Positions 7,874 through 16,829 of a stretch of DNA of 64,000 nucleotides are shown here, piece after piece (the stretch's first letter is position 1; every line of letters begins with the position of its first letter). The DNA comes from Pseudomonas saponiphila (lineage in GTDB: Bacteria > Pseudomonadota > Gammaproteobacteria > Pseudomonadales > Pseudomonadaceae): assembly GCF_900105185.1 (NCBI RefSeq), contig NZ_FNTJ01000001.1:1785501-1849500 (forward strand), in the 5' to 3' direction. The notes beneath the pieces are model-generated. The model saw only the letters and a list, made by a program, of their open reading frames with translations. It was not told the origin of the DNA and did no database searches. A program made the position numbers and the translations under genes.

Positions 7874-8851
7874 ATGTTGCCGCGCCTCCCTGCCGTCACC
7901 CGCTGCCTGACACTTGCCGCATTGTGTGTGGCCGGTCCCGTTGCAGCATTGGAATTGCCTCTACCGCCGCCCGGTGAAGATATCGTCGGCCAGGTGCAGG
8001 TGATCAAGGCCAAGTACGAAGACACCTTTGCAGATCTGGGTACCGCTTACGACCTGGGCTACCTGGAAATGGTAGCGGCCAACCCTGGGGTCGACCCCTG
8101 GTTGCCGGGAGCAGGTGCCGAGGTGGTCCTGCCGACTCGCTTTGTCTTGCCGCCCGGGCCTCGTGAAGGCATCGTGATCAACCTGGCGGAGTATCGCCTG
8201 TACTACTTCCCCAAGGGGCGGAACGTGGTTTACACCTTCCCCCTGGGTATTGGGCGTGAGGGCTGGGGGTCGCCGATCGCGCATACCAGCATCACCGCCA
8301 AGACTCCGAATCCGACCTGGACGCCACCGGCGTCGATTCGGGCCGAACACGCTGCCGACGGTGACCCGTTGCCAAGCGTCGTTCCTGCCGGGCCGGACAA
8401 CCCCTTGGGGCCATTCAAGTTCACTTTGGGCACCCCCGGCTACCTGATTCACGGTTCCAACAAGAAGTTTGGCATTGGCATGCGCACAAGCCACGGCTGT
8501 TTCCGCATGCTCAACAACAACGTGCTGGAGATGGCTGGCATGGTTCCGGTCGGAACTTCGGTGCGGATCATCAACGAGCCGTACAAGTTCGGTATCAGTG
8601 GTGGAAAAGTCTATCTGGAAGCGCATACGCCACTGGATGACAAAGGCAATCCTTCGGTGGTCGACAAACATACTGCCGTGATCAATGCCTTGCTCAAGCG
8701 CGAAGATCTTGCCAATAACCTGCGTATGAACTGGGATGTGGTGCGTGATGTAGTGGCCGCTGAAGAGGGGCTGCCGGTGGAGATCGCAGTACCGACGACC
8801 GCTGCGCCTGCGGCGTCGATGTCCAACCTGTCCTACGATCTGCAGCAGTAA
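7874..8851 (+). CDS. L,D-transpeptidase (ErfK/YbiS/YcfS/YnhG family)
   Basis: A 325-residue periplasmic enzyme. A signal peptide (about 1-27, ending GPVAA) is followed by a LysM-like segment and a YkuD domain containing the conserved HGS and the catalytic SHGCFRM motif. Enzymes of this group cross-link peptidoglycan meso-DAP residues or attach Braun-type lipoprotein to it. The neighbour facing it is oprI, a Lpp-like lipoprotein ending in Lys, so this enzyme is a good candidate for OprI anchoring (inference). ATG 7874 has AAGGA nine bases upstream; TTG 7850 and ATG 7856 in frame are less likely. A terminator follows directly. Confidence 0.92.
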   Translation: MLPRLPAVTRCLTLAALCVAGPVAALELPLPPPGEDIVGQVQVIKAKYEDTFADLGTAYDLGYLEMVAANPGVDPWLPGAGAEVVLPTRFVLPPGPREGIVINLAEYRLYYFPKGRNVVYTFPLGIGREGWGSPIAHTSITAKTPNPTWTPPASIRAEHAADGDPLPSVVPAGPDNPLGPFKFTLGTPGYLIHGSNKKFGIGMRTSHGCFRMLNNNVLEMAGMVPVGTSVRIINEPYKFGISGGKVYLEAHTPLDDKGNPSVVDKHTAVINALLKREDLANNLRMNWDVVRDVVAAEEGLPVEIAVPTTAAPAASMSNLSYDLQQ

Positions 8852-8865
8852 GCGCTGCAATAGAC

Positions 8866-8902
8866 AACCCGCCGAAGCCGACTGGCAGCGGCGGGTTTTT
8901 TA
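8866..8902 (+). terminator. Intrinsic terminator of the L,D-transpeptidase gene
   Basis: AACCCGCCG at 8866-8874 pairs with CGGCGGGTT at 8889-8897 and is followed by a T-rich run TTTTTTATT. It lies 15 bases after the stop codon. Confidence 0.85.
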
Positions 8903-8927
8903 TTGCCGGTGGAAAACTCCGGGCAAT

Positions 8928-8958
8928 AAAAAAGCCGATCCAAAAAATGGATCGGCTT
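8928..8958 (-). terminator. Intrinsic terminator of oprI
   Basis: On the minus strand, AAGCCGATCC pairs perfectly with GGATCGGCTT (8949-8958 with 8932-8941) around a seven-base loop and leads into six T. A strong ten-pair stem, as expected for an abundant mRNA. Confidence 0.88.
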
Positions 8959-8979
8959 GATAACAATCCCGAGGGACTA

Positions 8980-9231
8980 TTACTTGCGGCTAGCTTTTTC
9001 CAGCATACGCAGAGCGCGCTCGTTAGCTTCGTCAGCAGTCTGTTGTGCTTTTTGAGCAGCAGCCAGAGCTTCATCAGCTTTACGGTAGGCTTCGTCTGCA
9101 CGAGCCTGAGCACGAGCAGCTGCATCTTCAGTAGCAGTCAGACGAGCTTCGGTTTCTTTGGATACGCTGCTGCAACCGGTAGCCAGAACTGCGGCCAGAG
9201 CCAGAGCAGAGAATTTCAGAACGTTGTTCAT
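8980..9231 (-). CDS. oprI: Major outer-membrane lipoprotein OprI
   Basis: An 83-residue lipoprotein. The signal peptide ends in the lipobox LATG-C with Cys20 as the lipidated residue. The mature 64 residues form one long Ala-rich alpha-helix with heptad-like repeats ([19 protein letters not shown]). It ends in Lys, the residue that in Braun's lipoprotein is linked to peptidoglycan. OprI tethers the outer membrane to the wall. The length equals the known Pseudomonas protein. The start has AAGGGGA upstream; a five-codon longer in-frame start at 9246 is unlikely. Codon use is visibly biased (many GCT, CGT), as in highly expressed genes. Confidence 0.96.
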   Translation of the reverse strand: MNNVLKFSALALAAVLATGCSSVSKETEARLTATEDAAARAQARADEAYRKADEALAAAQKAQQTADEANERALRMLEKASRK

Positions 9232-9297
9232 CGTGTTCCCCTTCAAGGACTTTCTATTAGTAGCTATCCCCCCAGAGTGGGGAAATAACCGGCGTAC

Positions 9298-9325
9298 ATA
9301 CTACCCATTACTTGTAGTAAGTAAA
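9298..9325 (-). promoter_or_regulatory. Candidate oprI promoter
   Basis: On the minus strand a TAGTAT -10-like hexamer (9303-9298) lies 16 bases after TTTACT (9325-9320), about 65 bases upstream of the oprI start codon. Both boxes match 4 of 6 consensus bases. Position fits; strength is uncertain. Confidence 0.4.
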
Positions 9326-9672
9326 CTGACGTAGCGCAAGAAGCAAAAAAAATTCTAGGTGGTGATTCTTTTTCGAGCAACTTTTTGGGTGATTGTATAA
9401 AAAATATGCAATCGCAAGGCTCTGCCAGAGGGGGCTGCTCGTTTGCCAGCATTGCTCACGGAGTTTTCGATCGCTGTTTCGGAGTCTAGGCTAGAGTCGT
9501 TCTATATTTTGTCTCCGACACTTTTCTTCAGATTTCGCGCAGCCTTGACCTATCTTTATCCATCTCGCCGGTGACTTTAAGAAGCGCTGTTCGTCTTAAG
9601 TTCCAGCATCCGGCGATGTATAGCCTCAACCCATTCACGCGTTGAACCGGGCTGTGGTTTCTGCAGGGCCCG

Positions 9673-9807
9673 ATTGGGCTACTTGCGCTTATCTGTGACG
9701 AGTGTGGCTTGAGCATTTGTGCCAAGGGCGCCTACTATTTTGTAACGTGCTCGCGATGCAAGAGCGGTAGCTACTACTCGGCGTCCGACTGGCACGAGGT
9801 GGCGTAA
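9673..9807 (+). other. Possible orphan zinc-ribbon microprotein without a standard start codon
   Basis: Inside a 640-base gap, a plus-strand frame open from 9646 encodes a C-terminal stretch reading CDECGLSIC, then 13 residues including GAYYFVTC, then SRCKSGSYYSASDWHEVA and a TAA at 9805. Two CxxC knuckles 15 residues apart plus a Tyr/Trp-containing tail are typical of a small zinc ribbon. No ATG, GTG or TTG lies between the upstream stop (9643) and the first CxxC. Translation would need ATT 9673 or a CTG, or this is a remnant of a longer gene. Coding status is uncertain. The rest of 9232-9872 shows no further gene. Confidence 0.35.
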
Positions 9808-9874
9808 GTTGTTCCTTCGCCGGAAAAACATCGGTAAGGTAGGGGTCAGCATTCCAGACCCGCAAGGAGTAGTG

Positions 9875-10156
9875 ATGAGCGAGGCGTTGTCCATCCACCA
9901 TGACCAGGCTGGTCATCAGTTCGAGACCAATGTGGACGGTCATCGTGCCTACCTGACCTATATGGACCTGGGTAAGCAAACCCTGGATATCTACCGCACC
10001 TTCGTGCCCAATGCGTTGCGTGGGCGCGGTATTGCCGCGGCGCTGACCGAGCAGGCACTGGAGTACGCCGAACGTATGGGCTACACAGTGATTCCTTCCT
10101 GCTCCTATGTAGAACGCTACATGGAACGCCATCAGCGTCACGCGGCGAAGCTCTGA
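9875..10156 (+). CDS. GNAT-like N-acetyltransferase domain protein (YjdJ type)
   Basis: A 93-residue single-domain protein of the compact COG2388 branch of the GNAT fold. The acetyl-CoA pyrophosphate loop is seen in LRGRGIAAALTEQAL, preceded by the strand DIYRTFVPNA and followed by a CSYVERYMERH strand-helix. The N-terminal motif A-B region of larger GNATs is missing, as usual for this group; the acceptor substrate is not known. ATG 9875 follows AAGGAGTAGTG closely. The gene ends in a strong bidirectional terminator shared with the DAHP synthase gene. Confidence 0.9.
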   Translation: MSEALSIHHDQAGHQFETNVDGHRAYLTYMDLGKQTLDIYRTFVPNALRGRGIAAALTEQALEYAERMGYTVIPSCSYVERYMERHQRHAAKL

Positions 10157-10170
10157 TCGGGGCGACCATG

Positions 10171-10199
10171 AAAAACGCCGGGCTTGGCCCGGCGTTTTT
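10171..10199. terminator. Bidirectional terminator between convergent GNAT and DAHP synthase genes
   Basis: AAAAACGCCGGGC, two bases, then a GCCCGGCGTTTTT arm. The flanking A and T runs make it effective on both strands. Confidence 0.9.
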
Positions 10200-10216
10200 G
10201 TGTCTGGCGAACGGGA

Positions 10217-11293
10217 TCAGCTGCGATCGCGTTTCGGCAGTACGTCCTTGAGCTTGGCGTGCATGCTGCGCAGGGTTTTCTCGGTGCTTTCCCAATCGAT
10301 GCAGGCATCGGTGATCGAAACCCCGTACTGCAGGTCCGACAAGTCTTTTGGAATGGCCTGACAACCCCAGTTCAGATGACTCTCCACCATCAGACCGATG
10401 ATCGACTGATTGCCTTCGAGGATCTGGTTGGCCACGTTCTCCATGACCAAGGGTTGCAATGCTGGATCCTTGTTGGAGTTGGCATGGCTGCAATCGATCA
10501 TGATGTTCGGCTTGATCTTGGCCTTGCTCAGGGCCTGTTCGCAGACCGCGACGCTGACCGAGTCATAATTGGGCTTGCCATTGCCGCCACGCAGTACTAC
10601 GTGGCCGTAGGCGTTGCCTTTGGTGGTGACGATCGACACGCCGCCCTGTGGATTGATCCCCAGGAAGCGGTGGGGACTGGAAACCGATTGCAGGGCGTTG
10701 ATCGCTACAGTCAGGCCGCCGTCGGTGCCGTTCTTGAAGCCCACGGCAGAGGACAGGCCGGAAGCCATCTCGCGGTGGGTCTGGGATTCCGTGGTGCGGG
10801 CGCCGATGGCCGACCAGCTGATCAGGTCCTGCAAGTATTGCGGGGAGATGGGATCCAGCGCTTCAGTGGCAGTAGGCAGACCCATTTCCGCGAGGTCCAG
10901 CAGCAACTGGCGGCCAATATGCAGACCGTCCTGAATCTTGAACGAGTCGTCCAGGTAGGGGTCGTTGATCAGGCCTTTCCAGCCAACGGTGGTCCGCGGT
11001 TTCTCGAAGTAAACGCGCATCACCAGATACAGGGTGTCGGAAACTTCCGCCGCCAGGGCCTTGAGTCGCTCGGCGTACTCGTGGGCTGCCTTGATGTCGT
11101 GGATCGAGCAGGGCCCGATGACGATGAACAACCGATGGTCAGTGCCGTCGAGGATGTTGCGGATCACTTCGCGACCCTTGGTCACGGTGCGCAAGGCGAT
11201 GTCGCTCAGCGGGATGTCTCGTTTGAGTTGATCAGGGGTGATCAGGGTCTCGTTGGAGGCGACGTTAAGGTCGTTGATCGGTAAATCAGCCAT
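10217..11293 (-). CDS. 3-deoxy-7-phosphoheptulonate synthase, class I (AroF/AroG type)
   Basis: A 358-residue class I-alpha DAHP synthase. It condenses phosphoenolpyruvate and erythrose 4-phosphate in the first step of aromatic amino-acid synthesis. Recognisable segments are LFIVIGPCSIHD, MRVYFEKPRTTVGWKGLINDP, the metal/substrate region MIDCSHANSNKD, and GLMVESHL. An N-terminal extension of about 40 residues (MADLPINDLNV...) matches feedback-regulated forms; which aromatic acid inhibits it cannot be told by eye. The start is ATG 11293; the frame is open 41 codons upstream but that extension is not family-like. A class II enzyme for the same reaction is encoded at 24.1-25.5 kb. Confidence 0.95.
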   Translation of the reverse strand: MADLPINDLNVASNETLITPDQLKRDIPLSDIALRTVTKGREVIRNILDGTDHRLFIVIGPCSIHDIKAAHEYAERLKALAAEVSDTLYLVMRVYFEKPRTTVGWKGLINDPYLDDSFKIQDGLHIGRQLLLDLAEMGLPTATEALDPISPQYLQDLISWSAIGARTTESQTHREMASGLSSAVGFKNGTDGGLTVAINALQSVSSPHRFLGINPQGGVSIVTTKGNAYGHVVLRGGNGKPNYDSVSVAVCEQALSKAKIKPNIMIDCSHANSNKDPALQPLVMENVANQILEGNQSIIGLMVESHLNWGCQAIPKDLSDLQYGVSITDACIDWESTEKTLRSMHAKLKDVLPKRDRS

Positions 11294-11433
11294 CGTGTTA
11301 CTCGTCAGGTCACGGGTGCCGGCCGCCAGCGATCCCCGCGCGGCGGAGCACAGCGGATTTGAGCGCGTCGGGGAGCGGAACCTTAGCGCGTTAGCCGGTG
11401 ACTCTACAATGGGCAAGAGGCGGTTTTATTGGG

Positions 11434-11901
11434 CTAGGGCTGCACGAAAGCCTGGTGTACCCGGTCTTGCGAATAGTCTTGCGCGTGCCGTTCGACCCAA
11501 TCCAGAGCCAGGGCTTCGATGCATTGCTGTTCGTTTCGAGGTTCATGCAGGCGGCAATAGCGGGCGATCTGGCATACCTGCTCGCCCATGCGAGCGCTGA
11601 ACAGGGTTTGCTCATCGACGAAGGCGATACCCACCAGATAGCCGCGCTTGCGTTTCAGGCACCAGGCAACATAACCGTTGTAGCGTGCGTTTTCCCCCAG
11701 CGAGGGCATGTGCACTTCCAGCGCAGTGCCGTGGCGCCAGGCGCGGTGGTAATTGCACGCCATGCCACCGAGGCTGATAGTGTGCAACCGCTGGCGCGAA
11801 ATGCAGGCGTACTTGCGCAGGGTCAGTTCGACCGGAACATCATCAGGATGAGGCAGAAAACGTCCCATGACCGCAGACTCCGAGTGTCGTCCATTTGACA
11901 T
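11434..11901 (-). CDS. PilZ-domain protein
   Basis: A 155-residue cytosolic protein with a PilZ fold: the beta-strand start FLPHPDDVPVELTLRKY, the loop RQRLHTISLGGMAC, and VAWCLKRKRGYLVGIAF. PilZ domains bind c-di-GMP through RxxxR and D/NxSxxG; here the second motif reads TISLGG, so the acidic/amide residue is replaced by Thr and ligand binding may be weakened. ATG 11901 has GGGGGA upstream; ATG 11868 is an alternative. Its 5' end overlaps the divergent thioredoxin-like gene if that starts at 11867. Confidence 0.85.
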   Translation of the reverse strand: MSNGRHSESAVMGRFLPHPDDVPVELTLRKYACISRQRLHTISLGGMACNYHRAWRHGTALEVHMPSLGENARYNGYVAWCLKRKRGYLVGIAFVDEQTLFSARMGEQVCQIARYCRLHEPRNEQQCIEALALDWVERHAQDYSQDRVHQAFVQP

Positions 11902-12253
11902 TATTTCCCCCAGTATAGTGATCGAATTGGAACTGACCGATTTCGATATCGACCAGCAATTACTGAGCCTGGATGGCGTCTCCCTGGTGGTTTTCACCTC
12001 TCCCGGTTGCTCCGGTTGTCGCTGGGCACGATCACAGCTGCCCGGCTTGGGATTGCCGGTCGCGCGCCTGTGCTGGGTCGATGCGGGCGACAACGGTGGG
12101 GCAGTGGAGCGCTATCAGGTGTTTCACCTTCCGGCGCTGTTCGTGGTGCGCGACGGTGAGTTTTATGGATCCTTAGAATCGCGGCTGACGCCCAATGCGC
12201 TCAATGAGAGCCTGCGTCAGGCGCTCAATCGAATGCCAGAGGAGTTGCCTTGA
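11867..12253 (+). CDS. Thioredoxin-fold protein with CSGC active site
   Basis: A short thioredoxin-like protein (128 residues from ATG 11867, 111 from GTG 11918). It has the strand VSLVVFTSPG, then CSGC in the active-site position, and the conserved cis-Pro segment VFHLPALFVVRDGEFYG. CSGC instead of CGPC suggests altered redox potential. The longer start overlaps the divergent PilZ gene by 35 bases; GTG 11918 avoids this but has no clear ribosome site. The stop overlaps the panE start (TGATG), so the two are probably co-translated. The cellular partner is unknown. Confidence 0.82.
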   Translation: MTADSECRPFDIISPSIVIELELTDFDIDQQLLSLDGVSLVVFTSPGCSGCRWARSQLPGLGLPVARLCWVDAGDNGGAVERYQVFHLPALFVVRDGEFYGSLESRLTPNALNESLRQALNRMPEELP

Positions 12254-13209
12254 TGGGTGCAGACCGTAAGCCGCGTATAGGCATTATCGGAACCGGAGCG
12301 ATCGGAGGTTTTTACGGGGTGATGCTGGCGCGGGCCGGTTTCGATGTGCACTTTCTGTTGCGCAGTGAGTTCTCTGCAGTGGTTGAGCAGGGGCTGCGAG
12401 TCAATAGCGCCCAGCATGGGGTGTTGAGCCTGAAGCCGGTGCAGGCATACGCCAGTGCTGAAGAAATGCCACCTTGTGACTGGCTGCTGGTAGGCGCCAA
12501 GACCACCAATAATGCCCAGTTGGCACCGGCGATCATCCAGGCGGCGGCCCCTGGCGCCAAGGTCCTGTTGCTGCAAAACGGGCTGGACGTGGAGGACGCC
12601 TTGCGTGCCGAGCTCCCCGACACGCTGCATCTATTAGGCGGCTTGTGCTTTATCTGCGTGCATCGCGCCGGCCCCGGCCAGATCGAACACCAGGCTCTGG
12701 GGGCGGTGAACCTGGGTTACCACAGCGGTCCGGCCAGTGCCGATCCGGCCCTGAGCCAGGCGCTGGTCGAGGAGGGAGCGGCGTTGTTTCGTGCTGCCGG
12801 GCTCGACTCCCAGGCCATGAACAATCTGCATCAGGCGCGCTGGCAGAAGCTGGTGTGGAATGTGCCGTACAACGGTCTGTCGGTGCTACTCAAGGCCAGC
12901 ACCACGCCGCTCATGGCCGACCCGGCCAGTCGCGAGCTGATCCAGGACCTGATGCAGGAAGTGCTGCTGGGGGCTGCGGCTTGCGGTCATGTGATCCCCG
13001 AGGCTTATGCGCAGCAGCTGTTCAGGTCCACTGAGCACATGCCCGATTATTGGCCGAGCATGTACCACGACTTCTTGCATCAGCGCCCTCTGGAATTGAC
13101 GGCTATCTATGCCGCACCTTTGGCAGCGGCACGGGCTGCGGGTTGCGAGTTGCCGAAGATCCAGGCGTTGTACCAGAGCTTGTGTTTTATCGACCGGCAC
13201 CATGTTTGA
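12253..13209 (+). CDS. 2-dehydropantoate 2-reductase family protein
   Basis: A 318-residue NADPH-dependent reductase. The Rossmann motif IGIIGTGAIGGFYG opens the protein, followed by LLVGAKTTNN and the ketopantoate-reductase C-terminal domain with the catalytic Lys in ARWQKLVWNVPYNG. PanE reduces ketopantoate to pantoate in pantothenate synthesis. Pseudomonads often carry more than one paralogue, and this one could act on a related 2-ketoacid, so I give no symbol. ATG 12253 overlaps the stop of the thioredoxin-like gene by one base; the ribosome site is AGGAG at 12240-12244. Confidence 0.88.
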   Translation: MGADRKPRIGIIGTGAIGGFYGVMLARAGFDVHFLLRSEFSAVVEQGLRVNSAQHGVLSLKPVQAYASAEEMPPCDWLLVGAKTTNNAQLAPAIIQAAAPGAKVLLLQNGLDVEDALRAELPDTLHLLGGLCFICVHRAGPGQIEHQALGAVNLGYHSGPASADPALSQALVEEGAALFRAAGLDSQAMNNLHQARWQKLVWNVPYNGLSVLLKASTTPLMADPASRELIQDLMQEVLLGAAACGHVIPEAYAQQLFRSTEHMPDYWPSMYHDFLHQRPLELTAIYAAPLAAARAAGCELPKIQALYQSLCFIDRHHV

Positions 13210-13234
13210 GCTAATGACCTGAAGGGGGCGCGGT

Positions 13235-14140
13235 ATGGCAAAGGGACTGGATGGCAAACTGGTGGTGGCAATCTCTTCGCGTGCTTTGTTCGACCTGAGC
13301 GAAAGCCACAAGGTCTATCTGGCCCAGGGGGTCGAGGCCTATCGGCACTATCAGATCGAGCACGAGGACGAGGTACTTGAGCCAGGCGATGCTTTTCCAT
13401 TGGTGAAGAAGCTCCTGAGCCTGAATGCCAGCCTGGGTCGGGCGCGGGTCGAGGTGGTGCTGGTGTCGCGTAACAGTGCCGACACCGGCCTGCGGGTGTT
13501 CAACTCGATTGAACATTATGGCCTGGGTATCTCCCGTGCGGCATTTGTCGGGGGGCGCAGTCCCTATCCCTACCTGGCAGCTTTCGGCAGCGATCTGTTT
13601 CTCTCCACTCATGCCGACGATGTCCGCAGCGCACTGGAGGCCGGATTCGCCGCTGCAACGATCCTTTCCGGTGGTGCCCGACGCGCTGCCAATGGCGAAC
13701 TGCGCATCGCCTTTGACGGTGATGCGGTGCTGTTTTCCGACGACTCGGAACGGGTCTACCAGGCCGGTGGTCTGGAAGCGTTTCAGGCCAGTGAGCGACA
13801 GTCGGCACGGGAGCCTCTGCCTGGAGGACCTTTCAAGGGGTTTCTGACAGCGCTGAATCTACTTCAGGGCGAGTTTCCCGACGATGCCTGTCCGGTCCGC
13901 ACGGCCCTGGTTACCGCCCGCTCGGCACCGGCCCATGAGCGGGTCATCCGCACCTTGCGCGAATGGAACATTCGTCTCGACGAGTCGCTGTTCCTGGGCG
14001 GCCTGGAGAAAGCGGCCTTTCTCGAAGCCTTCGCCGCCGATGTTTTTTTCGACGACCAGGCCGGCCATTGCGAGTCCGCTCGCGAGGTGGTCGCTACCGG
14101 TCATGTGCCTCATGGCATCAGCAACGAAGCCAGGACTTGA
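13235..14140 (+). CDS. Cytosolic 5'-nucleotidase-like protein (NT5C1 family)
   Basis: A 301-residue protein of the 5'-nucleotidase family related to animal NT5C1A/B. It has the nucleophile-region variant VVAISSRALFDLSESHKVY (family DxD position read as SSRALFDL), the segment EVVLVSRNSADTG, FVGGRSPYPYL, and the late acidic motif VFFDDQAGHCESA. It probably dephosphorylates nucleoside monophosphates in the cytosol. It is 25 bases downstream of panE in the same direction. Family membership is clear; substrate preference is not. Confidence 0.85.
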   Translation: MAKGLDGKLVVAISSRALFDLSESHKVYLAQGVEAYRHYQIEHEDEVLEPGDAFPLVKKLLSLNASLGRARVEVVLVSRNSADTGLRVFNSIEHYGLGISRAAFVGGRSPYPYLAAFGSDLFLSTHADDVRSALEAGFAAATILSGGARRAANGELRIAFDGDAVLFSDDSERVYQAGGLEAFQASERQSAREPLPGGPFKGFLTALNLLQGEFPDDACPVRTALVTARSAPAHERVIRTLREWNIRLDESLFLGGLEKAAFLEAFAADVFFDDQAGHCESAREVVATGHVPHGISNEART

Positions 14141-14235
14141 GCCCGAAACTTGGTGGCTTTGCCTCCAGCCTCCCACCGTTCCTGGCACTGCTAAGCTGAA
14201 TCCATCTCCGCCATCTTGGCAGTTGAGGAGGTCAT

Positions 14236-14736
14236 ATGATTCGTTCGATGCTGTATGCCACCGACCTCGGTCTGTACGCTCCCTTTGTCATGCAGCATGC
14301 CCTGGAGCTGGCTCGAACGTTCAATGCCGACTTACATGTAGTGCACGCCGTGGAGCCCATGGGATTGTTCGCCGAATCGGTGTTGCAGAGCTACCTGGAC
14401 GAGCAATCGCTGAACGAGTTTCATCGCCAGGGCCTGAGCACCGTGATGGCCAATATCGAACAGCGGGTGCTGGACAGTTTTCGCGAGGAGTTGGGTGAAG
14501 GTCTGCACGACCTGAGCTTGATCCAGTCGGTGCGGGTGCTTCAGGGTGACCCGTCCCAGGTGATTCTGGAGCAGGCGGCGAAACTCTCGGTGGATTTGCT
14601 GATCGTAGGAAGTCACAGCCACGGGGTCGGTGCACAAACCCCTCTGGGGCGCACGGCATCACGGGTTTTGCAGTTGTCCAAAGCCCCGGTTTACCTGGTG
14701 CCTCTGGTCCAGCGTCGACGGCAGGGAGATGCCTGA
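14236..14736 (+). CDS. Universal stress protein (UspA family)
   Basis: A 166-residue single-domain Usp. It opens MIRSMLYATDLG and ends with the ATP-binding-type loop VGSHSHGVGAQTPLGRTASRVLQLSKAPVYLVP split over the last strand. The GxxG-S/T pattern suggests an ATP-binding UspFG-like form. Usp proteins accumulate under growth arrest and stress; the precise target is unknown. The ribosome site GAGGAGG lies seven to eight bases before the ATG. It is followed by an AT-rich cysB promoter region. Confidence 0.9.
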   Translation: MIRSMLYATDLGLYAPFVMQHALELARTFNADLHVVHAVEPMGLFAESVLQSYLDEQSLNEFHRQGLSTVMANIEQRVLDSFREELGEGLHDLSLIQSVRVLQGDPSQVILEQAAKLSVDLLIVGSHSHGVGAQTPLGRTASRVLQLSKAPVYLVPLVQRRRQGDA

Positions 14737-14838
14737 GGGCGGAATGGAAAATTCTGAATAAAAGTTCTAGATTTATTCTCCTGACCATTAATATAGTTAT
14801 ATACCGTCGCTGATACCCGTGGCGTCTACCTGCTTTGA

Positions 14839-15822
<984 letters not shown>

Positions 15823-15824
15823 TC

Positions 15825-16307
15825 CTAGCGGACCTCGGTGACAGTGAAGTGTTGCCGAGTCCCCGCTACCACGATTTCCACCTCATCCTCCTCGAACTTG
15901 CCCAGCAGGCTTTTGCCCAGCGGGGAGCGCGGGGTGATGACGGTCACCAGCTGGCCGACCACATGGACTTTCAAGCCCGCTCCATCCGGACCGAGAAACA
16001 GCCATTGTTCGCGGCCATTTTCATCCTCAAGTCCCAGCAGCGTGCCGATCTGAATTCCTGACTGCGGATCGTAGGGGCGCAGGCCAAGGTTTTGCCAGAG
16101 GCTCAATGCCTGACGGATCTCCTCGACCCGGCGAGCCTGCCCGGCTGCCAGGTAGGACGCCTCAAGTCCCAGCGTGTCGTACTTGTTCTCGGCAATATTC
16201 TCTTCATGGGTGGCGGTTTCGTAGGCGGTTTGTGCGGCTCGTACCGCGACCTCCAGGTCGTCCTGGAGCTGTTGCAGAATCAGTTGGCAGACAGACTGTT
16301 TATTCAT
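15825..16307 (-). CDS. GreA/GreB-family-like protein
   Basis: A 160-residue protein with a Gre-like layout: an N-terminal helical hairpin (QDDLEVAVRAAQTAYETA, tip EENIAENKYD, returning helix) and a C-terminal FKBP-like domain with VITPRSPLGKSLLGK. The tip keeps acidic residues (E/E/E/D), so secondary-channel binding of RNA polymerase is possible. It is distinct from the canonical GreB at 3 kb and from GreA. Transcript cleavage, competition with DksA, or another role cannot be distinguished by eye. It overlaps or abuts the small membrane-protein gene upstream (stop at 16310), so the two form an operon. Confidence 0.8.
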   Translation of the reverse strand: MNKQSVCQLILQQLQDDLEVAVRAAQTAYETATHEENIAENKYDTLGLEASYLAAGQARRVEEIRQALSLWQNLGLRPYDPQSGIQIGTLLGLEDENGREQWLFLGPDGAGLKVHVVGQLVTVITPRSPLGKSLLGKFEEDEVEIVVAGTRQHFTVTEVR

Positions 16308-16309
16308 GA

Positions 16310-16705
16310 TCAATTACAGAATTGCAGGACATTGGCCCGGCTCTTGTCACTGGGCGCGGTCTGGTCCTGTTGCAACCAGAACTGGCATTTGGGGTTGGAC
16401 AGGTTGCGCGGGTTGCTGCGGGCGTTATCCAGGGATTGCAGTTCTTCGTTCTTGCGCAGGTTTTCCTGAAATTGCTCGAACATCCGATTGGGCGGCTCTG
16501 GCGCAACCACTGGCGGCTTCGCCAGTTGCTGTACGGCCTGCGCCACAGGGGCCAATTGCTGACTGAAGAGAAAGTGCGAGCCCAGCCAGCAAGTCAGGGC
16601 AATCGCCAGGAAACCCAGCCACAGGCCCAGGGCAATGCTGCCGCTGAGCGCCAGGGCATTGAAGCTGATGCGCAAGGGGCGACGAGCGGGCGGGCGATAG
16701 GACAT
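16310..16705 (-). CDS. Hypothetical single-span membrane protein
   Basis: A 131-residue protein with a basic cytoplasmic N-terminus (MSYRPPARRPLRIS), one membrane span (about 18-48), and a polar, proline- and glutamine-rich C-terminal region ending near CQFWLQ...QFCN with two cysteines. I do not recognise a family. It directly precedes the Gre-like gene and is almost contiguous with it. The adjacent divergent gene is earP. Confidence 0.72.
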   Translation of the reverse strand: MSYRPPARRPLRISFNALALSGSIALGLWLGFLAIALTCWLGSHFLFSQQLAPVAQAVQQLAKPPVVAPEPPNRMFEQFQENLRKNEELQSLDNARSNPRNLSNPKCQFWLQQDQTAPSDKSRANVLQFCN

Positions 16706-16829
16706 GGTTGCCTCCTGGCGGGCGGTAGTGGGCGAGGGCTGATTGTCGCACGAAGATTAATCGAGGTTGGCTCTTCTGCGCAGGAGCATTTATGCGGACA
16801 ATCGGCGCCTTTGCCAATCGGGGACTGGA

